A stretch of 64,000 nt of DNA from Bacteroidia bacterium (GTDB taxonomy: Bacteria; Bacteroidota; Bacteroidia; Flavobacteriales; Flavobacteriaceae). The notes under the pieces are model-generated. The model did not search any database. It saw only the letters and a list, made by a program, of their open reading frames with translations, and had not been told where the DNA came from. How positions within the stretch are numbered: position 1 is the stretch's first letter; the number at the start of each line of letters is the position of its first letter. The stretch spans positions 682,001-746,000 of the forward strand of contig JAUIJA010000001.1 of NCBI GenBank assembly GCA_030431055.1, given 5' to 3'. Positions 25,978 to 34,694 of the stretch are shown piece after piece. Both the position numbers and the translations under genes were made by a program.

Positions 25978-26415
25978 ATGGGAGATTCATTTTTTAAAAA
26001 AGAGAATAATAAGAAAAAGATTAAGAAGAGACAGGAGAAAGCTCTCAAAAGAGAAGATAGAAAAGTAAATAATAATAAAGGTAAAACTTTAGAAGAAATG
26101 ATTATTTATGTTGACGTAAATGGAAACTTTACAGAAACACCACCACATCTTCAAAAAAAGGAAAGCGATTATCCAAAAGCTGATGCTTCGAGTAGAAAAT
26201 CAGAAAATAACGAAACGCAAGATTATACAGGATCTGTTAAGTTTTTAAGTGAAAAAGGGTATGGTTTTATAACTGATGATAAAACACAAGAAAACATATT
26301 TTTTCACAGTACACAATTAACAGAAATTGTTGATAAAAATGACAAAGTAAAATATAGAAAAGAAGATTCTTTAAAAGGGTTTAGAGCTGTTTCTATAAAA
26401 AAAATAAATAAGTAA
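25978..26415 (+). CDS. Cold-shock-domain protein with lysine-rich N-terminal extension
   Basis: 145 residues. The first ~75 are highly charged (KKENNKKKIKKRQEKALKRE) and probably disordered. The last ~65 form a cold-shock domain: GSVKFLSEKGYGFITDD contains RNP1-like GYGFI, and NIFFHSTQL is RNP2-like. It should bind single-stranded RNA, acting as a chaperone alongside the helicase encoded just upstream. The lysine-rich region resembles helicase C-terminal tails, which this operon's helicase lacks. Confidence 0.88.
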   Translation: MGDSFFKKENNKKKIKKRQEKALKREDRKVNNNKGKTLEEMIIYVDVNGNFTETPPHLQKKESDYPKADASSRKSENNETQDYTGSVKFLSEKGYGFITDDKTQENIFFHSTQLTEIVDKNDKVKYRKEDSLKGFRAVSIKKINK

Positions 26416-26434
26416 TTCATTAAATTAAATAAAC

Positions 26435-26635
26435 ATGCAAGAAGGTAAAGTAAAATTCTATAACGACAGTAAAGGCTTCGGTTTTATTGCTACAGCTGAA
26501 GAAGGAAACGATGTTTTTGTTCACAGTTCAGGATTGTTAGACAATGTAAAGGAAAACGACAATGTTTCGTTTGAAGTACAACGCGGACCAAAAGGACTTA
26601 ACGCAATCAATGTTAAGAGAATAAATAAGCAATAA
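26435..26635 (+). CDS. Cold-shock protein, CspA family
   Basis: 66-residue single cold-shock domain with GKVKFYNDSKGFGFIATAEE (RNP1 KGFGFI) and VFVHSSGL (RNP2 VFVH), the nucleic-acid-binding surface of CspA proteins. It binds single-stranded RNA and helps translation in the cold. Third gene of the helicase operon (19-base gap), closed by two stem-loops downstream. Confidence 0.94.
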   Translation: MQEGKVKFYNDSKGFGFIATAEEGNDVFVHSSGLLDNVKENDNVSFEVQRGPKGLNAINVKRINKQ

Positions 26636-26682
26636 TAAAAGCGAAATGCTTTTGTAAACTTAGTTAGGTTAGGTTAAAGAAA

Positions 26683-26714
26683 GACCGCTTCATTAAATTG
26701 AAGTGGTTTTTTTG
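26683..26714 (+). terminator. Terminator of the cold-shock operon
   Basis: ACCGCTTCA / TGAAGTGGT stem (one G-U) followed by a long T run. A weaker AAAAGC/GCTTTT hairpin lies just after the stop at 26637-26653. Confidence 0.8.
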
Positions 26715-26781
26715 TTTTTTTAGGACGTTTTGTAAATTCGAAACGTTTGATACAATCAAATGAAACTTGATTAATAGAATT

Positions 26782-26812
26782 AAAAAAGCCAGCTTTTAAG
26801 CTGGCTTTTTTG
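26782..26812. terminator. Terminator downstream of the 30-residue ORF
   Basis: AAAAAAGCCAGCTT / AAGCTGGCTTTTTT perfect stem, oriented to end leftward transcription from the T9SS cargo gene and the small ORF; it can also work rightward. Confidence 0.85.
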
Positions 26813-26905
26813 TTATAACAGAACAACATATATTCCCAAAAATGCGAGAAATACATAAAGAAAAATCAAAACGATTTCCAGTTTATATTTTTGGAAAAAC
26901 TTCAT
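26813..26905 (-). CDS. Probable 30-residue single-span membrane peptide
   Basis: The ATG overlaps the stop of the large secreted-protein gene (TAATG). The product begins MKFFQKYKLEIVL, continues as one hydrophobic helix (IFLYVFLAFLGIYVVLL) and ends one base before the strong terminator stem. The layout (charged N terminus, single span, stop next to a terminator, overlap with the upstream stop) argues for a real gene. I do not recognise a family. Could be chance in AT-rich DNA. Confidence 0.45.
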   Translation of the reverse strand: MKFFQKYKLEIVLIFLYVFLAFLGIYVVLL

Positions 26906-29298
26906 TAATTTTTAATCAATTTGAAAGTTTTTGTTTCACCTTGAGTATTCACAGTATTTAAGAAATACACTCCAGCATTATAATTTGAAATATCTAAAAT
27001 GTTATTATCATTACTTATAGTTTGTGTTTTAATAACTTTTCCAACTATATCATAAACTGTAATAGTCAATTCTTCCTCACTAGCAATTGTAAATATTCCA
27101 GTTGAAGGATTAGGATAAACTTTTAAAGTTGAAATTGCTTCAAAACTAGAGTTACTTAAAGTGGCACAAGTGTCACCTGTTGTAACAGCTGAACCAGATT
27201 GCCAGTTAGATGTAGTTCCTGTTAACGCAAAGTTTGTTAAAGTACCATCAATTCCATTTCCAGAACTATCGGTTAATGTTGTAATACTTGAGTTGTCTGC
27301 GGCATCAAACCCTTGATTGAATTTATAATATGCAACTAATTCTGGTTGCGATTGTGCTTCACAATTCATGGTAGCTAGGATGTCGGCCTCTGTCAAAGCA
27401 ACATTCCATACACGAATTTCATCTAATGAACCACTTAGATTATATAGATATGAACCATTTCTATTACTAGCTCCTATTTGGAAATCATATCCATTTGTAT
27501 TATAGGTAATAGAAGTTGTATTAATTAAAACGCCATCAACATAAATTCTAGAATTAGTTCCATCATGAGAAACAGCTACATGATGCCAGTTACCATCGTT
27601 AATATTATATCCTGTATTGATGTCATTAAAATATCCGATAATATAAACACCGTTATATAAATGTAAAGTATAAATTTGGTTTGTGGCTACATTTATATTT
27701 CCATAGTTGAAAATTGTCATATCATTTCCTGTACTATTTCTAACCCAAGCTTCAATAGTTCTAGGGCTATTTCCTTGTGGTAAATTTGGATTTGTACCAG
27801 TAATTCTATCACTTGCACCATCAAAATTTAAGTGTGTAGCTTCAGCATTAACATTTACAACAACTTCTATTCTTTCACTTTCGCAACCATTTGCATTGGT
27901 ACTTGAAACCCAATAAGAAGTTGAACCAGCAGTAGAAGTATCAGGTGTTGGAGCTGATGTAGAACCAGTTCCACCAGTTGCAGCAGTATACCATAATAAG
28001 CCAGAACCACCAGTTGTAGCTGTTAAAGCTGAAGCAGTATCATTTTGATTGTAAGTTACTGGAGTAGTTACTATTGGAGTTGTTGGAACAACTGAACCTG
28101 TTTCAACAGGAGAACCTGCTAACCAGTTTGATGTTGTACCTGTTAGAGTAAAATTGGTTAATGTTCCATCGTTTCCGTTTGAAGTAGCGTCAGTTAGAGT
28201 AGTAATACTTGTATTATCAGCTTGGTCAACACCTTGGTTAAATTGGTAGTACGCAACTAAACCAGATTCTGATCCTTGTAACTCACAATTCATTGAACCA
28301 TTAATTTGTTCAACTGTTCTCGCAGTATTCCAAATACGAACTTCATCAATATTTCCTGTAAAAAGTTCTGAGCCTCCTACTCTAGAACCAATATTAAATT
28401 GATCAGTAGTAGTTGGTAAACTTACTGTTGCTGACTGAGAAGCAACTAAACCTCCATTAGCATATACATACATATTTGAACCATCATAAACAGCAGCAAC
28501 ATGAGTCCAAGTGTCTAATGGAACTGTGAAAGAAGAATTTAAAACAGTACCATTTAACCAAAATTGAATGTTATTGTTATTTCTTACACGTAATAAAAGC
28601 TTGTGGTAACTTCCGTTATAATCTGTAATAATATTATTCCATCCATTTAAAACAGAAGGGTTAATCCATGCTTCTAAAGTTAAGGCTGTAGTCCCATTTA
28701 GAGCAGTTGCAAGAGAAGTTCCTAAATTTACATGGTCATTAATACCATCAAAATTTAAATGAGTTGCAGGTGTAGGAACATTTACAAATGTTTTAAACCA
28801 TAAATCGAAACTGTCATAAAGAGCATTATTTCCGCTTGCAAAATATAATCCTCCATTTGCATAGTTAGGGTTAGCACCATGTGTGCTAACTGTACCTGTT
28901 ATTCCTTTTAAATCAATCGTATACATGTTTCCACTTGTAATTGGAACTGTAGCAGATAGAATTATTGCTAATTCATCATAATTGCTTGTTGCAGGAGCTG
29001 AAGGTATTGAAAATGTAGTGGTGTTTAAAACAGTACCACCATAACCATTTCCATCAATAATTCTTAATTGAAAATCTCCAGCAACAAAAATTGAACCCCA
29101 ATTTCCAACTCGAATATTAATTTGCGATAGATCTCCAGTCATACCTGCAGTGAAGGATTGCCCAACATCTTGAGAAGGTGAAACAGTAAACGAGCCTCCG
29201 CCAGTACTTACAGGTGCGTTTTGTTGATCTAGGGTTTGGCTAAAGCCTAATAATCCTAAAAAGAGTAATAAAATTGAATAAAAATACTTTTGTTTCAT
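26905..29298 (-). CDS. Secreted LamG-domain protein with type IX secretion sorting domain
   Basis: 797 residues from the ATG at 29298, which opens a signal peptide (KQKYFYSILLLFLGLLGFSQ); longer in-frame starts precede the signal and are unlikely. Two LamG/concanavalin-like domains each begin with ATHLNFDG and contain DEVRIWN, and an Ig-like segment (LLWYTAATGGTG) lies between them. The C-terminal ~75 residues are a type A sorting domain (LKVYPNPSTGIFTI, DIVGKVIKTQ, YFLNTVNTQGETKTFKLIKN) directing export by the type IX system. Likely a cell-surface or released adhesin or carbohydrate-binding protein. Downstream of a LytTR two-component system. Confidence 0.9.
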   Translation of the reverse strand: MKQKYFYSILLLFLGLLGFSQTLDQQNAPVSTGGGSFTVSPSQDVGQSFTAGMTGDLSQINIRVGNWGSIFVAGDFQLRIIDGNGYGGTVLNTTTFSIPSAPATSNYDELAIILSATVPITSGNMYTIDLKGITGTVSTHGANPNYANGGLYFASGNNALYDSFDLWFKTFVNVPTPATHLNFDGINDHVNLGTSLATALNGTTALTLEAWINPSVLNGWNNIITDYNGSYHKLLLRVRNNNNIQFWLNGTVLNSSFTVPLDTWTHVAAVYDGSNMYVYANGGLVASQSATVSLPTTTDQFNIGSRVGGSELFTGNIDEVRIWNTARTVEQINGSMNCELQGSESGLVAYYQFNQGVDQADNTSITTLTDATSNGNDGTLTNFTLTGTTSNWLAGSPVETGSVVPTTPIVTTPVTYNQNDTASALTATTGGSGLLWYTAATGGTGSTSAPTPDTSTAGSTSYWVSSTNANGCESERIEVVVNVNAEATHLNFDGASDRITGTNPNLPQGNSPRTIEAWVRNSTGNDMTIFNYGNINVATNQIYTLHLYNGVYIIGYFNDINTGYNINDGNWHHVAVSHDGTNSRIYVDGVLINTTSITYNTNGYDFQIGASNRNGSYLYNLSGSLDEIRVWNVALTEADILATMNCEAQSQPELVAYYKFNQGFDAADNSSITTLTDSSGNGIDGTLTNFALTGTTSNWQSGSAVTTGDTCATLSNSSFEAISTLKVYPNPSTGIFTIASEEELTITVYDIVGKVIKTQTISNDNNILDISNYNAGVYFLNTVNTQGETKTFKLIKN

Positions 29299-29390
29299 AA
29301 GAAAAGCTTTATAGTTATATAAAACAAAAATATTGTTAAAAGAAATGCAGAATTTTACTTTGGGACGAAATGCAAAAGTTTGTGGACGAA

Positions 29391-30038
29391 TTACAAGTTT
29401 AAGATGCAATTTCTAGAAAGTGGTAACTCATATTCGTTGATAAATATAGAATTTGATGTCTTTTGAGTGATTTTTGAAGAATTAACAACATAAGAGCGAT
29501 GTGTTTTACAAAAGATATTTGCATCTAATTCGTTAAAGATGTTTTCCAAAGTATTTCTAATTGTAATTTTTTTTGTAGTTGTTTGAATATCAATGTAGTT
29601 ACGCTCACTTTTTATAAATAAAATATCGCTAAAATTCAATTTAATTTCATCAAAACCATCTTTAACAATCATGTAGCTCGACTTAATTTGTTTTTTCGCA
29701 ACTTGAAGCGCCGCTAATAAATCAATTTCTTTTACAGGTTTAGTTAAATACGCAATGGGGTTAGTAATAAATGCTTTTTGCATTGTTTCTATTTCACTTT
29801 GTCCTGTGATAAAAATAATTTTAGCGTTTTTTACATTTTCTTCAGCCCAATTGATGCCAGAATTTTGTCCTTCTACATTAATGTCTAGTAGAATTAAATT
29901 GGGGCTAAATTCATTCAATTTTTCTGTAGCCTCATTTAATTTGAAAGCCATTTCTACATTTTGAAAACCACCATCTTCTAAAATGTTTTTTATATGATTT
30001 GCAATTAAAACTTGGTCTTCAACTATTAATATTTTCAT
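29391..30038 (-). CDS. LytTR-family response regulator
   Basis: 215 residues: receiver domain with acidic pocket (LIVEDQVLIANH), phospho-acceptor in LILLDINVEGQNSGI, and conserved lysine in YLTKPVKEID; then a LytTR DNA-binding domain (ILFIKSERNYIDIQTTTKKI, FCKTHRSYVVNSSKI, ELPLSRNC). It should bind DNA repeats after phosphorylation by the sensor kinase encoded just upstream, whose frame overlaps its start by four bases. That kinase gene is frameshifted, so control may be altered. The downstream gene is a surface protein. Confidence 0.92.
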   Translation of the reverse strand: MKILIVEDQVLIANHIKNILEDGGFQNVEMAFKLNEATEKLNEFSPNLILLDINVEGQNSGINWAEENVKNAKIIFITGQSEIETMQKAFITNPIAYLTKPVKEIDLLAALQVAKKQIKSSYMIVKDGFDEIKLNFSDILFIKSERNYIDIQTTTKKITIRNTLENIFNELDANIFCKTHRSYVVNSSKITQKTSNSIFINEYELPLSRNCILNL

Positions 30039-31758
30039 GATTTTTTGGCTAAGTTTTTAACAAAATAAAAGTGAAATCCGTTTTTGGTATTAATGGTGTA
30101 AGCTAATTCTAATTGCTGGCATAATTGCGCTACTAATTTAGGTTTTATTTCTTTGTTTTTACTGTTTTCGCCATTGTCTTTATAAGAAAACGAAATATTA
30201 TTTTTTTCATTAGTTAGACTAAAATCAATTTTCTTTTCTTGGCTTTCAGTAAAAGCATGTTTTACCGAATTAATAAAAAGTTCGGTTAACAAAAGTCCTA
30301 AATAAGTTGCTGTATTTGAATTTGTTTTAATTTCTTCTATCTCAAATTGAATGTTGATGTTTTTTTCAATTCCGATATTGTCGAAATTTACTTTTAAATC
30401 GGCTAAATAGTGTGAAAGATTGATTTCTTGCGATTCTTTATTAATGTATAAATGTCGATGAATAGTTGCAATTGCTTCAACTTTTGAAAGTAACTTTATA
30501 AATTCAATTTTTTCATTTTCATTTTTTTCTTTCGAATAATATCTGAAATTAAATAAGCAATTAGTTGTAAATTGTTGTTTACTCTATGATTAGTTTCGCT
30601 AACTAAAAACGTGTTTTCTTCTGATAATTTTTTTAGCTTTTTATTTTTATATTTTACTTGAGAATAGAAGAAAATAATTACAAATGCTAAAGCGATTAAA
30701 GCGATTAAAAAAGAAATAGCATAAAATAATCTTCTTTTTGAGGAAAGAATTTCGGCATTCTTTTTTTCAATTGAAAGTTCTTGTAGTTTTAAAGATTCAT
30801 TAGCCGAATCAAGTTCGTATTTTCTTTCGGTTTCAACTAATTCTTCATTCCACTTATTTATTAAATCTTCTTTTTCAAGTTCGAGTAATTCTTCATGATA
30901 TTCTAGCGCCGTTTTATAATCGCCAGCATCTGCATAGTATAAATAATACTTATCGCAAACTTCTTTCTTCTTTTTTATAAAATCGTTTTTCTTTACTAAT
31001 TCATCAGCTTTATCAATTAAATTTTTTGCCGAGCTAATTTTTTTATTTCTGTAATAATAACGAACTAAATTTAGCAAAACATGACACTGCGTTAAATCAT
31101 CGCCTAATTTATCTGAAATTTCAATCGATTTTTTATAATAACCTTCGGCTCTTTTGTCATCAAGGTTTTCATAAATAAAAGCAATTTCATTGTAAGACGA
31201 AGCCATTAAAGAACTATCGTTAATTTCTTTTGCTAAGGCTATAACTTTTTCAGAGCATTTTATAGAATTTTTAGTATCGTGATATTTTTCAGTATAAATT
31301 GCGGCTTTTCGATTCCAATAATAAGCTTTTACTCGACTAGATAAAGAATCTGTTTTTAAAAAATTGGCTACTTTATTAAGGTATTCTTCTGCCAAGTTGA
31401 AATCATATTTTGCTCTATAAAATTCGGCAATTGAAATATAATTTTTAGCAATTAAATTAATGTCATTAACTTTTATATATTCTTTTTCGGCAAGCTTAAA
31501 ATAATTTAAAGAAAGCTCAAAATCTTGACTTATTTTATAAATATGACCGAGATAATAATAGGTTTCGCCTTTAAATTCGGGTAAATTACTTTTCTCAATT
31601 TTTTTAAAATAAAAAAGCGAACTATCTAATTTGTTTTTCTCATAGAAGCGAACAGCTTTGTCAAATTTTTCTTGTATACCAAAGTTTATATCGTTTTGAC
31701 AAAACAATTTTGAAAAACTGATAATGAAAAGTAGTATAATTAGTTTTTTATAATTCAT
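30035..31758 (-). pseudogene. TPR-containing sensor histidine kinase, frameshifted at a T7/A7 run
   Basis: Two reading frames together make one kinase of about 574 residues. Residues 1-420 (from 31758) have a signal peptide, TPR-like helices (ETYYYLGHIYKISQDFELS), a membrane span (FYAISFLIALIALAFVIIFF) and the phospho-acceptor helix ETNHRVNNNLQLIAYLIS of HisKA_2 kinases, then run out of frame. The second frame continues without a stop from the poly-A run (T7 at 30522-30528 on the plus strand) through IHRHLYINKES to the ATPase domain (LTELFINSVKHAF). One additional A would restore the gene. Mutation, sequencing error, or slippage/phase variation are all possible. Confidence 0.82.
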
Positions 31759-31833
31759 AAAGTGTGTTAACTTTATCTAAAGTTTTGTGAAGATAGTATT
31801 CTATTTTTTAATTGAAAAAATTAAATAAAAAAC

Positions 31834-32394
31834 ATGCAAACAAAAAACCGTTGCGCTTGGTGCGAAAAAGACGATTTGTATCGCAATTATCACGATAACG
31901 AATGGGGAAAACCTGTTTATGACGATGCTGCCATTTTTGAGTTTCTTATTTTAGAAACTTTTCAAGCAGGCTTAAGTTGGTACACCGTTTTAGCTAAGCG
32001 CGAAAATTTCCGAAAAGTATTTGAAGGTTTCGATGTGCAAAAAGTAGCCAATTTCTCCGAAAAGAAAATCGCATCACTTTGTGAAGATGTTGGAATTATT
32101 CGCAATAAACTAAAGATTAAATCAGCTGTTACAAATGCGCAAGCTTTTATCGAAGTTCAGAAAGAATTTGGAACTTTTTCAAAATATATTTGGAGTTTTG
32201 TTGACGGAAAACCAATAGACAACCAACCAAAAATTTTAGCTGATGTTCCTGCGACAACTGAAATTTCCGATAAGCTAAGTAAAGATTTAAAAAAACGCGG
32301 ATTTAAGTTTGTAGGTTCAACTGTAGTTTATGCACACATGCAAGCCACAGGAATGGTAAACGACCATATTATGGATTGCTGGACGCGATTTTAG
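31834..32394 (+). CDS. tag: DNA-3-methyladenine glycosylase I
   Basis: 186 residues. The N-terminal zinc-binding cysteine and aromatic pocket are seen in CAWCEKDDLYRNYHDNEWG, followed by LETFQAGLSWYTVLAKREN and the C-terminal zinc-ligand region VYAHMQATGMVNDHIMDCW. It removes 3-methyladenine from alkylated DNA in base-excision repair. Normal length. Left neighbour of the accessory insertion. Confidence 0.95.
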   Translation: MQTKNRCAWCEKDDLYRNYHDNEWGKPVYDDAAIFEFLILETFQAGLSWYTVLAKRENFRKVFEGFDVQKVANFSEKKIASLCEDVGIIRNKLKIKSAVTNAQAFIEVQKEFGTFSKYIWSFVDGKPIDNQPKILADVPATTEISDKLSKDLKKRGFKFVGSTVVYAHMQATGMVNDHIMDCWTRF

Positions 32395-32521
32395 CTTTTA
32401 AATAACTGATTTTTAACAGAATAAAACGTTTTATCGTAAAAATAAAGCAGTTAACCCATTTTATAATAAAGATTAAAAAATATGAAGTAAATTCAGCATA
32501 TAACTTAAAAAACTACATGAC

Positions 32522-32761
32522 ATGAAAAAAGTTTTATTATTATTAGGATTAGTTATTTCTGCTTTAATATTTTTTAGTTTTATAAGTAAAAGTAGTAATA
32601 ACGAAAAAGTAGTTATTTGTCACATTCCACCAGGAAATCCTGAAAATGCTCATGAAATTGAAGTTAGTGTTAATACGGTAGAAGCACATTTAGCTCATGG
32701 AGATAATTTAGGAGATTGTCCTTGTGATAATTCAGATGAGCCAGATTTAGAATCTAGGTAA
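32522..32761 (+). CDS. Small exported protein with CHxPPGNP...AHLAHGD motif
   Basis: 79 residues: signal/anchor (KKVLLLLGLVISALIFFSF), then VVICHIPPGNPENAHEIEVS and VEAHLAHGDNLGDCPC. This cysteine/histidine-rich motif occurs in many bacterial exported proteins, often at the end of larger ones; its role is unknown to me, though the spaced Cys and His residues could bind metal. Here it is the entire mature protein. It sits in the tag-aat insertion, directly before an inverted-repeat site. Start ATG at 32522. Confidence 0.65.
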   Translation: MKKVLLLLGLVISALIFFSFISKSSNNEKVVICHIPPGNPENAHEIEVSVNTVEAHLAHGDNLGDCPCDNSDEPDLESR

Positions 32762-32775
32762 CAGAAATAAAAATT

Positions 32776-32815
32776 CCATAACAAGTTCTGAAATCTTCTT
32801 TATTGAATGTTATGG
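32776..32815. repeat. Cassette-like inverted repeat A
   Basis: CCATAACA (32776-32783) and TGTTATGG (32808-32815) form a perfect 8-base inverted repeat 15 bases after the 79-residue ORF. The same outer ends (CCATAAC/GTTATGG) recur in site B after the next ORF. Confidence 0.6.
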
Positions 32816-32987
32816 GCAATTAACGAAAACGAAAAAGTACAGTCAGAAAAGTAACCGACTTAATCGGATTAAATAAAAAATTAGCTGACAACAATTATTC
32901 GGAGAGTTATTCAACATAGCGGGACAAAAATTTGACCTGAACAGTCCCAAAAACAAGGTAAGGCGAAATTTATAAATTTTTATAAAA

Positions 32988-33419
32988 ATGAAAACTAAAA
33001 GTTTAATTATTCTAATAGGGATGCTTTTTATTGGTATCTCTAAAATCCAAGCGCAAATAGGAATAGCAGTTGCTAAAGAAAATAGTTCTGCAGTTGAATG
33101 GAGAATATCTTGGGGAGATGGAAATGCTTGGGATTGTAAGATGGCTGCAAAAAAGTATCTACAAAATAAGGGATACAAAAACGTTTACACACAAGACTGT
33201 AATACAAAGTGTGGTCATTCAATTTCAAGTGGTTATTATGTTGTAGTTAAAGGAACATATAAAAGTTATGATGGAAGTTATAAAACTGATTATGGATTAG
33301 GAGCTAGTTCTAGCTCATATACAGATGCAAAAGCAAAAGCAATAGCTAATTTATCAACCTATAGTTGTTGTTGGAAAAGTAGTAGTGGTGTAAGTGTTGA
33401 AAAACAAGGAACTTATTAA
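32988..33419 (+). CDS. Small secreted cysteine-rich protein, unknown family
   Basis: 143 residues: signal peptide (KSLIILIGMLFIGISKIQAQ), then a mature domain with five to six cysteines (NAWDCKMAAKKYL, YTQDCNTKCGHS, STYSCCWK) and a Ser/Tyr/Gly-rich region (GLGASSSSYTDAKAKA). The order 'DxKMAAKKYLQNKGYKNVY ... DAKAKAIANL' resembles repeats of a small alpha/beta domain; I do not recognise a named family. It lies between sites A and B, preceded by 172 bases that hold two short hairpins and no gene. Its position suggests recent acquisition. Confidence 0.65.
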   Translation: MKTKSLIILIGMLFIGISKIQAQIGIAVAKENSSAVEWRISWGDGNAWDCKMAAKKYLQNKGYKNVYTQDCNTKCGHSISSGYYVVVKGTYKSYDGSYKTDYGLGASSSSYTDAKAKAIANLSTYSCCWKSSSGVSVEKQGTY

Positions 33420-33426
33420 AAAAAGC

Positions 33427-33557
33427 CCATAACATGGTGTATAGTTAATGGCAGTTTATTGGTATAACTCAACATTTTATAGTCTAATAAACTATAAGGC
33501 TTTGTTGGATAATAAAAAATTTTAAATCCGCCACTAACCGTACACTGACCGTTATGG
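33427..33557. repeat. Cassette-like imperfect inverted repeat B
   Basis: The left arm (CCATAAC, GTGTA, GTTA, TGGC at 33427-33452) pairs with the right arm (GCCA, TAAC, TACAC, GTTATGG up to 33557) with single mismatches and a two-base bulge, enclosing an AT-rich centre with a small TATAGT/ACTATA hairpin. Total about 131 bases. The bulged, imperfect double-arm design is like integron attC sites, although the outer 7-mers do not match their consensus. Confidence 0.65.
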
Positions 33558-33562
33558 AATTT

Positions 33563-34219
33563 TTATGTTTCATTGTTATTGAGCTTAGCTTTTAAAACCA
33601 ACATAAAATCTTCTCTGTCAATTTCCATACAACCTAAAGAAGCTAAATGGTCGTTGTAAACTTGGCAATCTAAAATGCGATAATTGTCTTTTTCTAATTT
33701 TTTTGCCAAATGAATAAACGCAACTTTACTAGCATTTGAAACTTTAGAAAACATACTTTCGCCACAAAAAATATGACCTAAATCTACTCCGTACAAACCG
33801 CCAACGAGTTCGTCGTTTTGCCAAACTTCAACACTTTTTGCAAAACCTAATTCGTTCAGTTTGCAATAGGCTTCAACCATTTCGTCAGTAATCCAAGTGT
33901 CAGGTTGATCTTTTCGGTATATTTTTTTACAATTTGAAATTACATCTCGAAAAGCTGTATTAAAAGTAACTTTAAATTTATTCTGATTTAATACATTTCG
34001 CATACTTTTTGAAATTTTTAAATCTTCAAAAAATAAGACCATACGTTCTGGTGGCGCCCACCATAAAATAGGTTCATCGTTATTAAACCAAGGAAAAATT
34101 CCGTTTTTATAAGCCAAAATTAATCGCTCTGGAGATAAATCACCACCAATAGCCAAAATGCCTTCTGGCGAAGCTTCTTCAACTGGTGGGAAATATAATT
34201 CTTGACTTAGGAAGTACAT
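33563..34219 (-). CDS. aat: Leucyl/phenylalanyl-tRNA--protein transferase
   Basis: 218 residues with the family hallmarks: FPPVEEASPEGILAIGGDL, FPWFNNDEPILWWAPPERM, DTWITDEMVEAYCKLNELG and GGLYGVDLGHIFCGESMFS. It adds Leu or Phe to N-terminal Arg/Lys of proteins, marking them for ClpAP/ClpS degradation. Normal length. Its 3' end directly borders cassette-like site B, whose right end is 6 bases beyond the stop. Confidence 0.95.
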   Translation of the reverse strand: MYFLSQELYFPPVEEASPEGILAIGGDLSPERLILAYKNGIFPWFNNDEPILWWAPPERMVLFFEDLKISKSMRNVLNQNKFKVTFNTAFRDVISNCKKIYRKDQPDTWITDEMVEAYCKLNELGFAKSVEVWQNDELVGGLYGVDLGHIFCGESMFSKVSNASKVAFIHLAKKLEKDNYRILDCQVYNDHLASLGCMEIDREDFMLVLKAKLNNNET

Positions 34220-34255
34220 TTTTTAAAATTTTGATTTCAGAATTTAGAAAAAAGA

Positions 34256-34290
34256 AAAAGTCAGAAATTTGGTTAAAACTTCTGACTTTT
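34256..34290 (-). terminator. Terminator after the DUF3127 gene
   Basis: Perfect 11-base stem AAAAGTCAGAA / TTCTGACTTTT with a 13-base loop and T-rich tail on the minus strand. Confidence 0.85.
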
Positions 34291-34309
34291 AATTTATAAA
34301 TCCTAAACT

Positions 34310-34684
34310 TTAGAAAGGTAAATCGTCATGTTCTTCTTCGTTAAAGTTAGTTGCAGGTTCAAAAGCTTCCGTAGGTGGAACTGGTGGCATTTGTCCAGCT
34401 GGCGCTTCCGTTTGTATACGCTCAATTCTCCATCCGTGAATAGAGTTGAAATATTTAACTTCACCTTGTGGACTTGTCCATTCGCGTCCTCGTAAGTTGA
34501 TAGAAACTTTTACTAACTCTCCTACGTTGTACTGATTGATTAATTCGGTTTTATCTTGAATAAATTCAATCATAATATGTTGTGGATACTGCTCTTCAGT
34601 AGTAACTACCATTTCTCTTTTTTTGAAAGTACCACTAATTTGTTGTACATCTCCAATTACTTTAATTCTTCCCGTAATTTCCAT
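34310..34684 (-). CDS. DUF3127 domain-containing protein
   Basis: 124 residues. An OB-like core (GRIKVIGDVQQISGTFKKRE, VGELVKVSINLRGREW) is followed by a Pro/Glu-rich acidic tail (PVPPTEAFEPATNFNEEEHD) ending in DLPF, which resembles the C-terminal tip of single-stranded DNA-binding proteins. I recognise the core as DUF3127, a Bacteroidota family of unknown function. The SSB-like tail suggests interaction with DNA-repair or replication proteins (inference). Ten bases downstream of the flavin reductase gene. Confidence 0.85.
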   Translation of the reverse strand: MEITGRIKVIGDVQQISGTFKKREMVVTTEEQYPQHIMIEFIQDKTELINQYNVGELVKVSINLRGREWTSPQGEVKYFNSIHGWRIERIQTEAPAGQMPPVPPTEAFEPATNFNEEEHDDLPF

Positions 34685-34694
34685 CTTCTTATAT

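Noticed and set aside
32421..32434. Perfect 14-base palindrome ATAAAACGTTTTAT as a regulator site or terminator
   Set aside because: Short, AT-rich, without a T run or a second copy; chance is likely in this composition.
33427..33557. Genuine integron attC site
   Set aside because: The outer 7-mers do not fit RYYYAAC/GTTRRRY (CCATAAC/GTTATGG) and no tyrosine recombinase of the IntI type is in the window; kept only as an attC-like repeat.
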